From the NCBI GenBank assembly GCA_041485845.1, contig JBGPKH010000093.1, forward strand, positions 1 to 19,007: a stretch of 19,007 nucleotides of DNA, written 5' to 3'. Position 1 is the stretch's first letter, and each line of letters opens with the position of its first letter. The notes below the pieces were generated by a model. It was not told the DNA's origin. It searched no databases and was given only the letters and a program-made list of their open reading frames with translations. Positions 1 to 7,035 of the stretch are shown here, piece by piece. A program made the position numbers and the translations under genes. This DNA comes from OMOG01 sp041485845. GTDB lineage: Bacteria > Acidobacteriota > Terriglobia > Bryobacterales > Bryobacteraceae.

Positions 1-47
1 CGGTGGAAAAGTGGAAATCCAAAAGCCGGATTCCCACTTTTCCACCG
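1..47. repeat. 14-bp perfect inverted repeat, probable IS21-type end remnant
   Basis: Bases 1-14 (cggtggaaaagtgg) are the exact reverse complement of bases 34-47, with 19 nt between them. Short repeats with a GTGGAAAAGTGG core are, from memory, typical of the terminal or intergenic parts of IS21-family elements, and a broken IS21-type transposase lies 390 bp to the right, which supports that reading. The element may continue left of the window. The palindrome is seen directly; the IS21 link is inference. Confidence 0.55.
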
Positions 48-437
48 CCCCGACAGCCTGCGGCAGCAAGGAAAACAACCATTTACTGAAGGCCGTCTTC
101 GACGGCCAAGCGGGCGGGCTTCGCACTCCGCCGGCGCGGCGGCGCCCCGCGCTGCCTATGGGGCAAGAACTAATTGTCGTTGATAGGGAGAAATAATTGA
201 CGCCGGACAGCTGGGACCGAGTGCTACAATCGGGCGGCAACGTATGGCTCTGAATATCTCCCGTAGACACAGTTCCCACTGCTTTGGCGGCCGAACCCTT
301 CACGACTGAGTTCGCTACTCTGAATTGGCCCACTTCGATGCTTTGACTTGGCCCCCCTGTAAACCAAGAACCGAGTATCCTGTTTGGGGCTTGCGAGCCC
401 GGAAGGCAAGTACGGTTTGGAGAACAGGAGAACCAAA
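48..437. other. Non-coding or fully decayed stretch
   Basis: No frame on either strand carries a recognisable protein here, and the open frames present are short and of low-complexity Arg/Ala/Pro composition. A TGCTACAAT sequence at 222-230 matches an extended -10 promoter, but what follows (ATG at 243) encodes only 21 residues. The stretch lies between an IS-end-like palindrome and a broken IS21 transposase, so it is probably decayed mobile DNA. Confidence 0.4.
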
Positions 438-609
438 GTGGAGTGATACGAGCAGATCCGGCGCGAGTATGAGCACGGCGCCGGAACGATAAAAGGGTGG
501 CCGGTTCGACGGCGCTGGAGCAGTGCCGCGCGCAAGGGCGTTGGCCGGCCAGCTATGACCAGTTCTGGGGCGTGCTGAAAGAGCGGGAGGGCAAGCAAGT
601 GGGGACGCG
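438..609 (+). pseudogene. Decayed IS21-family transposase (IstA) remnant
   Basis: From 447 one frame reads YEQIRREYEHGAGTIKG, which matches the N-terminal helix-turn-helix region of IS21 IstA proteins (usually W/YEQIRREY...GTIKGVARKFGV). It is preceded in frame by GTG-GAG-TGA, so a Trp codon appears to have become a stop at 444-446. After about 495 the frame shifts by one base, and 497-609 reads WPASYDQFWGVLKEREGKQ, which resembles a more C-terminal IstA segment. The DDE catalytic core is missing. The gene is therefore deleted, frameshifted and stopped. No IstB partner is seen. Family assignment is from memory of conserved IstA sequences. Confidence 0.6.
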
Positions 610-891
610 CGCTGGACCGGCACCGCCACCGAGCTCCTGGAACTTCTTCGGCCTCTCGTGCCTTGCCAGACCCCGAAGGGCGTGTCGCAGCAACTGAAAA
701 AGTGTGTGCTAACGCTCGCCGACAGCGGTATCGAATTGAAATTCCGGTACTTGCACGGGCATACACGGATCATTGATCTCCACGAAGAATCGGGGGGCGC
801 ATCTTTCGAAGAAACCGCTTCAGATGCGCCCCCGACTACGACCCCTCTTCTCAACCCACAGAAACAGAGGAGGTTACAACGCCGTGATTAA
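607..891 (+). pseudogene. C-terminal fragment of a mobile-element primase/helicase-like protein
   Basis: The frame from 607 reads RWTGTATELLELL, then a TPKGVSQQLKK stretch, then a GIELKFRYLHGHTRIIDL strand, and a disordered Ser/Thr/Pro-rich tail ending at the stop 889-891. This WTGTATELL / PK-S-LS-L / GI-v-f order is typical of the winged-helix C-terminus of phage or plasmid replication proteins (primase-polymerase or DUF3631/AAA-type). The upstream ATPase or primase body is absent: the reading frame runs directly out of the IS21 fragment. It is probably an untranslated fossil. The family call rests on pattern memory only. Confidence 0.45.
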
Positions 892-1099
892 CAACTTCAC
901 ACACCCGAAGAACTTGCGCCCCCCGGCTCTATTCGGTCCCTTCGGAGCGACCTTTCCCGGTACCGGCCGCCGGCATTCGGACAGCCGCGACTCTTGCCAT
1001 CGTCCGCCAGGCCGGCGGGCTCGACCCTTCCCCTTTTGGCTTTCTCGCGCGGGCCGCGGAAAAGCCCGTTTCCACCCTGCCGTGGTACGATGCGGAACT
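892..1099 (+). promoter_or_regulatory. 5' region of the Asp-box gene, with a possible -10 box at 1086-1091
   Basis: These 208 bp precede the Asp-box gene. The frame stays open through them back to 773, but the translated text (Pro/Arg-rich, no family features) looks like non-coding DNA, and a proper signal peptide begins only at 1100. TACGAT at 1086-1091 matches the -10 consensus at four of six positions and ends 8 nt before the ATG. No convincing -35 lies at the expected distance. If real, the transcript would be leaderless or nearly so. Confidence 0.3.
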
Positions 1100-4000
1100 A
1101 TGAAGTCCGCTCGTATCGCCTCGCTGTTGATCTTTCCGCTGCTGCTCGCCGCGCAGCAGGCGGACCTCTTCAAAGAACTACGCTTCCGGCTCATCGGGCC
1201 TTTCCGCGGTGGCCGTTCGGTGGCTGTGGCGGGCGTGCCATCGCAGCCCAACGTCTATTACTTCGGCGGCGTCGGCGGCGGGGTTTGGAGGACCACCGAT
1301 GGCGGCGCCTCGTGGCAGCCCATCTCCGACGGGCAGTTCAAGACGTCTTCGGTCGGCGCCATCGCGGTGGCCGATTCCGATCCCAACGTCATCTACGTGG
1401 GCATGGGCGAAGCCTGCGTACGCGGCAACGCGTCCAACGGCGACGGCGTCTACAAATCGTCCGATGGGGGCAAGACGTGGCGCAATGTCGGCCTCCGGGA
1501 CAGCTATCACATCGGCGCGGTCCGCGTGCACCCGAAGAACGCCGACATGGTTTACGTGGCGGCTCTCGGGCACCTGTTCGGGCCTAACGCGGAGCGCGGC
1601 GTGTACCGGACCACCGATGGCGGCGCCACCTGGAAGCAGGTGCTGACGCGCGGTCCCGATGCCGGCGCGGTCGATATCGCGCTCGACCCCACCAATCCGC
1701 GCGTGATCTACGCGGGATTCTGGCAGGTGCGCCGCAACCCCTACCACTTCGATAGCGGCGGACCCGGCAGCGGACTGTGGAAGTCCACCGATGGCGGCGA
1801 CACCTGGACGGATATCTCGCGCAATGCGGGCCTGCCGCGCGGCGTGCTGGGCCGCATCGGCGTCACCGTCTCGCCGGCGAATCCCGAGCGGGTGTGGGCC
1901 ATCCTCGAAGCCGCCGATGGCGGTGTCTTCCGCTCCGACAACGCCGGCCGCACCTGGACGCGCGTGAACGAGCAGAGCATCCTGCGCCAGCGCGCCTGGT
2001 ATTACTCCCACATTTTCGCCGACCCGCAGAGCGCCGACACGGTCTACGCGCTGAATGTCGGCATGTACAAATCGATCGATGGCGGGCGTACATGGTCGGC
2101 CATGCGCCCGCCGCACGGCGACAATCACGGCCTGTGGATCGCACCCGACAACCCGCTGCGCATGATCCAGAGCAACGACGGCGGCGCCAACATCACCAAC
2201 GACGGCGGCCGCACCTGGTCGACCGTCATGAACCAGCCCACGGCGCAGTTCTACCGCGTGGCGCTGGACAACGACTTTCCGTACAACGTGTACGGCGCGC
2301 AGCAGGACAACTCCACCGTGCGCACGGCCAGCCGCACCGCCGGTTCCGGCATCAGCGAGCAGGACTGGTACGACGTGGGCGGCGGCGAGAGCGGCTGGAT
2401 CGCGCCCGACCCGCGCAACTCCGAGATCGTCTACGCCGGCTCCTACGACGGGCTGATCACCCGCCGGGACCATCGCACCGGGCAGAGCCGCAATATCAAC
2501 GCGTGGCCGGACAACACCATGGGCTACGGCGTGGAGGCCATGAAGTACCGATTCCAGTGGAGCTATCCTATCGTCTTCTCGCCGCACGATCCCAAGACGC
2601 TCTATATCGGCGCCAACGCGCTGCTCAAGACCACCAACGAAGGCCAGAACTGGGAGGCGATCAGCCCCGATTTGACGCGCAACGACAAATCGAAGATGGG
2701 CACGTCGGGCGGTCCCATCACCCAGGACAACACCAGCATCGAGTATTACTGCACTATCTTCACCTTGATGGAGTCGCCGGTCGACAAGGGCGTAATCTGG
2801 GTGGGCTCGGATGATGGGCTGGTCCACGTGACGCGCGATGGCGGAAAGAAGTGGGACAACGTCACCCCCAAAGACATTATGCCCGAGTGGATTCAGATCA
2901 ACTCCATCGACGCGTCGGCGCACGATCCTGGCACCGCGTACGTGGCGGCGACGATGTACAAATCGGACGATTTCCGACCGTACCTTTATAAGACCAGCGA
3001 CTACGGCAAGACGTGGAAGAAAATCGTCAACGGCATTCCCAATACGCACTTCACGCGCGTGCTGCGCGAGGATCCGAATCGCAAGGGCTTGCTGGTGGCC
3101 GGCACCGAATTTGGTCTCTACACTTCGTACGATGACGGCGAAAACTGGAAGCCGTTCCAATTGAACATGCCGGTCACGCCGATCACCGATGTCGCATTTC
3201 AGAAGCGCGAGCAGGAACTGGTGGTTGCCACCCAGGGGCGGTCGTACTACATCCTGGATGACGTGCCGCTGCTGTACCAGTTGAACGACAACGTCAAGAC
3301 CGAGGCTGCGCACCTGTTCAAGCCGAAGGACACCTATCGTTTCGGCGGCGGCGGACGCGGCGGCGGCGGAGGTCGTGGCGGTCCTGCTGCCGGCGAAAAT
3401 CCTCCTGGCGGGGCGGCAGTCTACTACTGGCTGAAGGACCGGCCGCAGGGCGATGTCACCCTGGAGTTCCTGGACTCGGCTGGAAAGCTCGTGAAGAAAT
3501 TTTCAAGCAAAGCCGTGGAGACGCCGCAGGGGCCGCCATCCGAGGAGGAAGGATTCTTCGCGCCCCCGCCCGCACGCGTGCCGGCGCAGGCAGGCATGAA
3601 CCGCTTCGTGTGGAATCTCCGCCATCCCGATGCCACCACCTTTCCCGGTCTGATCATGTGGGCGGGGAGCGTCACCGGTCCACGAACCGCGCCGGGCACG
3701 TACCAGGTGCGGCTGACGGTGGACGGCAAGACGCAGACGCAGAGCTTCGAAGTGAAGAAGGACCCGCGCTTGCCAACCACGCCCGAGGACTACGCCAAAC
3801 AGTTGACGCTGGCGCTGCAAATTCGCGACAAGCTGTCGGAGACCAACGAAGGCGTGATCCGGATTCGCGAGGTGCGCAAGCAGCTCGAGGATTATGCGAA
3901 GCGCAGCGACAAGCGCGTCTCCGACGCCGCGAAGGAACTGGTCAAAAAGCTGACCGCCGTGGAAGAGAATCTCTACCAGACGAAGAACCGCGCCAGCGAA

Positions 4001-4231
4001 GATCCGCTAAACTATCCCATCAAGCTGAACAACAAGTTGGCGCACGTGCTGGGGGTAGTGCAAAGCTCCGACGACCAGCCGACGGCGCAATCGTACATGG
4101 TGTACGAGGATCTGGCCACCCGGGTAAACGCCGAGTTGAAGACGCTCAACGGTCTGCTTACCACCGATCTCGCGGCGTTCAACAAGCTGGTGCGCGACGC
4201 CAACGTGCCCGCGATCGAGGCGCCGAAATAG
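1100..4231 (+). CDS. Secreted sortilin/VPS10-type Asp-box (BNR) repeat protein
   Basis: The protein has 1043 residues when started at ATG 1100. That start is chosen because a signal peptide (MKSARIASLLIFPLLLAAQQA) begins there. Residues ~60-700 carry about eleven Asp-box motifs of the S/T-x-D-G-G-x-T-W type (WRTTDGGASW, YKSSDGGKTW, YRTTDGGATW, WKSTDGGDTW, YKSIDGGRTW and others), as in ten-bladed sortilin/VPS10 or BNR propellers. A Gly/Arg-rich linker lies at 749-771, followed by a beta-rich part and a helical C-terminus (~900-1043). Databases usually call such ~1050-residue proteins 'glycosyl hydrolase' or 'VPS10 domain protein', but no catalytic residues can be pointed to. It probably acts in the periplasm or outside the cell. 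An S9 peptidase gene follows 137 bp downstream with its own promoter-like sequence. Confidence 0.88.
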   Translation: MKSARIASLLIFPLLLAAQQADLFKELRFRLIGPFRGGRSVAVAGVPSQPNVYYFGGVGGGVWRTTDGGASWQPISDGQFKTSSVGAIAVADSDPNVIYVGMGEACVRGNASNGDGVYKSSDGGKTWRNVGLRDSYHIGAVRVHPKNADMVYVAALGHLFGPNAERGVYRTTDGGATWKQVLTRGPDAGAVDIALDPTNPRVIYAGFWQVRRNPYHFDSGGPGSGLWKSTDGGDTWTDISRNAGLPRGVLGRIGVTVSPANPERVWAILEAADGGVFRSDNAGRTWTRVNEQSILRQRAWYYSHIFADPQSADTVYALNVGMYKSIDGGRTWSAMRPPHGDNHGLWIAPDNPLRMIQSNDGGANITNDGGRTWSTVMNQPTAQFYRVALDNDFPYNVYGAQQDNSTVRTASRTAGSGISEQDWYDVGGGESGWIAPDPRNSEIVYAGSYDGLITRRDHRTGQSRNINAWPDNTMGYGVEAMKYRFQWSYPIVFSPHDPKTLYIGANALLKTTNEGQNWEAISPDLTRNDKSKMGTSGGPITQDNTSIEYYCTIFTLMESPVDKGVIWVGSDDGLVHVTRDGGKKWDNVTPKDIMPEWIQINSIDASAHDPGTAYVAATMYKSDDFRPYLYKTSDYGKTWKKIVNGIPNTHFTRVLREDPNRKGLLVAGTEFGLYTSYDDGENWKPFQLNMPVTPITDVAFQKREQELVVATQGRSYYILDDVPLLYQLNDNVKTEAAHLFKPKDTYRFGGGGRGGGGGRGGPAAGENPPGGAAVYYWLKDRPQGDVTLEFLDSAGKLVKKFSSKAVETPQGPPSEEEGFFAPPPARVPAQAGMNRFVWNLRHPDATTFPGLIMWAGSVTGPRTAPGTYQVRLTVDGKTQTQSFEVKKDPRLPTTPEDYAKQLTLALQIRDKLSETNEGVIRIREVRKQLEDYAKRSDKRVSDAAKELVKKLTAVEENLYQTKNRASEDPLNYPIKLNNKLAHVLGVVQSSDDQPTAQSYMVYEDLATRVNAELKTLNGLLTTDLAAFNKLVRDANVPAIEAPK

Positions 4232-4287
4232 GTAGGACAGACCATCGCCTTTTGTGGTCTGTCACGCGCCGCGATCGAGGCGCCGAA
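4210..4287. repeat. 18-bp direct repeat flanking a hairpin
   Basis: The sequence cgcgatcgaggcgccgaa occurs at 4210-4227, where it encodes the last residues of the Asp-box protein, and again at 4270-4287. Between the copies lies a 9-bp perfect stem, gacagacca (4236-4244) with tggtctgtc (4255-4263), and a 10-nt loop. No T-run follows the stem, so it is at best a weak terminator. The arrangement looks like a small hairpin element flanked by a duplicated target, or a 60-bp duplication. Confidence 0.75.
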
Positions 4288-4326
4288 GGCCGGGCCGGGG
4301 CAGTAGGAGGGCAGTAGGGGCTCTGT

Positions 4327-4355
4327 TTGACTTCGGACCGCCATTCCCATAAGAT
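4327..4355 (+). promoter_or_regulatory. Sigma70-type promoter of the S9 peptidase gene
   Basis: TTGACT at 4327-4332 (five of six to TTGACA) and TAAGAT at 4350-4355 (four of six to TATAAT) are separated by exactly 17 bp. Transcription would begin near 4362, only about 7 nt before the ATG at 4369. This supports 4369 as the start codon and argues against the in-frame TTG at 4327, which is then the -35 box. Confidence 0.6.
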
Positions 4356-4368
4356 TCGGGTAATCGTT

Positions 4369-6822
4369 ATGAAACCAGCAACAAAAGTTTTCCTTCTGCC
4401 AGGTGTGTCCGCATTGCTCCTGTTGGGAGCCGACGCGTTCAAGTACCAAAAGCCGCCGAAAGCCATTCTGGATGTTCTGAACTCGCCGCCAACGCCATCC
4501 CTGTCGTTGAGTCCCACCAGGACCTACGCCGCGCAAGGACAACCGGTGCGCAATCCACCGATCGCGGAGTTGTCGCAGCCCATGCTGCGGCTGGCGGGCG
4601 TGCGCATCAACCCCAAAACCAATGGCCTGCACAACACCATCTTCAACTCTTCGCTGACCCTGCGGAAGATCCCGGAAGGCACGGAAATCAAGCTGGACCT
4701 GCCGCCGAATCCCAAGCTCGCCGGCACGCACTGGAGCCCCGACGGCGCGCACATCGCGTTCACCAACACCGCCGCGGCCTCCATCGAGCTCTGGATCGGC
4801 GATGTCTCCACCGGCAAGACGCACAAAGTGGAAGGCGTCAAAATCAATGGCGTGATGGGCGGCGGTTTTGGCGGCGGCGGACGCGGCGGCCGGGGAGGCG
4901 GCGGCGGTTCTTCCGACGTGCAGTGGATGCCCGACAGTAAGTCGTTACTGGTCGAAATCACCAGGCCGAATCGCGGCGCGCCCCCGCCGGAACCAACTGT
5001 TCCCCCGGGACCGCACGTCCAGGAGAGTCTCGGCGGCGCTGCCGGCTCGGCCACGCTCGAAGACATGCTCCAGAACCCGCACGACGAAGATCTGTTCGAA
5101 TTCTACGCGACGTCGCAGCTTGCACTCGTGGATCTTGCCACCGGCAAGACGACGCCGATCGGCAAGCCGGGAATCATCGACTCCGTGCGCATTTCGCCCA
5201 ACGGCCAGAACTTCCTGGTGACCACCGTCCACCGGCCGTTTTCCTACCTGCTGTCGTTCCGATCGTTCCCAAAGGAGATCGAAGTTTGGGACCACACCGG
5301 AAAGATGGTGCACAAGGTCACGAGCCAGCCGCTGCAAGAGAGAGTGTCGCTGACCGGTGTCGCGACCGGCCCGCGCAACATAGCGTGGCGGCCCAGCGAC
5401 CCCGCCACCTTGATGTGGGTGGAGGCGCTCGACAAGGGTGACCTCAAAAACCAGGTCCCCTTCCGCGATCGCATTCTGGCCCTGAAGTCGCCCTTCACCG
5501 GCGAGCCCCGCGAAGTCTTCAAGACCGAGCAGCGGTTCCAGGGAATTCAGTATTTCGAAAAAGGCGGCATGGCCCTGGTGGAGGATTTCGAGCGCCAGAA
5601 GCGTTGGCAGCGAACCTTCCTCGTCGATCTCGACAAGGGCGGCGAAGCGCGTCTCATCTGGGCGCGCAACAACCAGGACCGCTACAAGGATCCCGGCAGC
5701 CCCATGACCGGCCGTCACGGCACCCTCCAGGATGGCGACAACATCTTCCTCACCGGCCTGGGAGCTTCGCCCGCCGGCGATCGTCCTTTCCTGGATCGTT
5801 TCAACCTCGCGACCAAACAGACCGAGCACCTGTTCAAGTGCGATGACGATCACTACGAGGTGGTGGAGGCGATTCTCGATCAAAAGGGCGACAAGTTCCT
5901 GACACGGCGCGAGAGCCCCAGCGAGCCGCCCAATTATTACGCGAGAACGACTTCGGGAAGCATGGCCGCGGTCACGAAATTCCCCGATCCGCAACCCTCC
6001 ATCCGCGGCATTCACAAAGAGCTGGTGAAATACAAGCGGGCCGACGGCGTGGATCTTTCGTTCACCCTCTATCTGCCGGCGGACTACAAGCAGGGCACCA
6101 AAATGCCGACTCTCGTGTGGGCGTACCCGTACGAATACAACGACGCCGGCACCGCGGGACAGGTCAGCGGCTCGACGAAGAGATTCACCGAGCTCACTGC
6201 CGGCCACCTCTTCTTCGTACTAAAGGGCTACGCGGTACTGGAGAACGCGGCCATGCCCGTGGTGGGCGATCCCGATACGGTGAACAACACCTACATCGAC
6301 CAGGTCGTGGCGGATGCCAAGGCCGCCATCGACAAGGCCGTCTCGATGGGCGTGACCGATCGCGACCGCGTGGGCGTCGGCGGCCACAGCTACGGCTCGT
6401 TCATGACCGCCAACCTGCTGGCCCATTGCGACCTGTTCCGCGCGGGTCTGGCGGAAAGCGGCGCGATGAATCGCACGCTCACGCCGTTCGGCTTCCAGAG
6501 CGAACGCCGCACGCTGTGGCAGTCTCCGGAGGTGTACCTCAAAATGTCGCCCTTCATGTACGCCGACAAGATCAAGGCGCCGATCCTGCTGATCCACGGC
6601 GAGGCGGACGACAATGCCGGCACGTTCCCGATCCAGTCCGACCGCATGTACCAGGCGATTCGCGGCAACGGCGGCACGGTGCGGCTGGTGTTCCTGCCGG
6701 CCGAAGCCCACGGCTATCGCGCGAAGGAAACCATCGAGCACGTGTTGTGGGAGGAGTTTACATGGTTCGATAAGTATGTAAAGGATCCGCCGCCGCGCAG
6801 TATGGGCAGCAACAACAACTAG
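4369..6822 (+). CDS. Secreted S9 family serine peptidase, glutamyl-endopeptidase-like
   Basis: The protein has 817 residues. It starts with a signal peptide (MKPATKVFLLPGVSALLLLG...). The N-terminal ~560 residues are a beta-propeller-type domain and contain a Gly-rich insert at 164-182; the alpha/beta-hydrolase domain forms the rest. The catalytic triad is visible: Ser674 in GGHSYGS, Asp747 in HGEADDN and His781 in AHGY. The stretch SGAMNRTLTPFGFQSERRTL closely resembles plant chloroplast glutamyl endopeptidase (S9D type), which cleaves after Glu. An in-frame TTG at 4327 would add 14 residues but sits on the likely -35 box. It probably degrades peptides in the periplasm or outside the cell. 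Family confidence is high; the Glu preference is inferred from similarity. Confidence 0.92.
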   Translation: MKPATKVFLLPGVSALLLLGADAFKYQKPPKAILDVLNSPPTPSLSLSPTRTYAAQGQPVRNPPIAELSQPMLRLAGVRINPKTNGLHNTIFNSSLTLRKIPEGTEIKLDLPPNPKLAGTHWSPDGAHIAFTNTAAASIELWIGDVSTGKTHKVEGVKINGVMGGGFGGGGRGGRGGGGGSSDVQWMPDSKSLLVEITRPNRGAPPPEPTVPPGPHVQESLGGAAGSATLEDMLQNPHDEDLFEFYATSQLALVDLATGKTTPIGKPGIIDSVRISPNGQNFLVTTVHRPFSYLLSFRSFPKEIEVWDHTGKMVHKVTSQPLQERVSLTGVATGPRNIAWRPSDPATLMWVEALDKGDLKNQVPFRDRILALKSPFTGEPREVFKTEQRFQGIQYFEKGGMALVEDFERQKRWQRTFLVDLDKGGEARLIWARNNQDRYKDPGSPMTGRHGTLQDGDNIFLTGLGASPAGDRPFLDRFNLATKQTEHLFKCDDDHYEVVEAILDQKGDKFLTRRESPSEPPNYYARTTSGSMAAVTKFPDPQPSIRGIHKELVKYKRADGVDLSFTLYLPADYKQGTKMPTLVWAYPYEYNDAGTAGQVSGSTKRFTELTAGHLFFVLKGYAVLENAAMPVVGDPDTVNNTYIDQVVADAKAAIDKAVSMGVTDRDRVGVGGHSYGSFMTANLLAHCDLFRAGLAESGAMNRTLTPFGFQSERRTLWQSPEVYLKMSPFMYADKIKAPILLIHGEADDNAGTFPIQSDRMYQAIRGNGGTVRLVFLPAEAHGYRAKETIEHVLWEEFTWFDKYVKDPPPRSMGSNNN

Positions 6823-6826
6823 GCCA

Positions 6827-6887
6827 CCACTCCCTTTGGTCGCGGCTCAGTAAGCACCTTCTACCGAGCCGCGACCACGGGGAGCGG
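6827..6887. repeat. Palindromic intergenic repeat, full copy
   Basis: Arm 6827-6852 and arm 6862-6887 are 26 bp each and complementary at 22 positions, with a 9-nt loop. The core ggtcgcggctc pairs perfectly with gagccgcgacc. The element starts 5 bp after the S9 peptidase stop. Part of the left arm recurs almost exactly at 17361-17389 between fabZ and lpxA, which shows it is a dispersed REP-like element rather than a gene-specific terminator, although it could end transcription here. No T-run follows. Confidence 0.8.
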
Positions 6888-6976
6888 TACCGCAGGGCCC
6901 GCGGTAATCTGCCGCCAGTATGGTCATTTGCCAGTTTCGCGAAACCCAGCCCGCCCGCCCCCCGTCTCGAATAGCA

Positions 6977-7004
6977 TGTGCGATCCTGAGTTGGAGATCG
7001 CACA
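6977..7004 (+). promoter_or_regulatory. 9-bp palindrome upstream of the S53 peptidase gene
   Basis: tgtgcgatc (6977-6985) and gatcgcaca (6996-7004) are perfect inverted repeats separated by 10 nt and end 31 nt before the ATG at 7036. The symmetry fits either an operator for a dimeric regulator or an mRNA hairpin. A GATAAC (7022-7027), which could be a weak -10 box, lies between the palindrome and the start codon; an operator here would overlap the -35 region. The function is inference. Confidence 0.4.
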
Positions 7005-7035
7005 GCCCGCTGAAAATATCCGATAACCGCAGCAT

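Noticed and set aside
497..697. Intact small protein gene
   Set aside because: Its only family-like part matches an internal transposase segment, and it is out of frame with both neighbouring fragments.
773..1099. N-terminal extension of the Asp-box protein in the same frame
   Set aside because: It overlaps the primase fossil, has no family similarity and would bury the signal peptide that begins at 1100.
1178..3313. Long minus-strand open frame (711 codons) opposite the Asp-box gene
   Set aside because: Composition is Val/Arg/Ala/His-rich with no family features; the + strand frame carries clear Asp-box motifs. It is a high-GC antisense shadow.
4236..4263. Rho-independent terminator
   Set aside because: The stem is only 9 bp with a 10-nt loop and no T-run follows, so it is reported as a repeat element instead.
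4327..4368. TTG start for the S9 peptidase
   Set aside because: An aggg-type sequence precedes it, but the TTG is part of a TTGACT-17-TAAGAT promoter and the signal peptide is better placed from 4369.
4945..6207. Minus-strand open frame of 420 codons opposite the S9 gene
   Set aside because: Antisense shadow with no recognisable domain; the sense strand is a complete peptidase.
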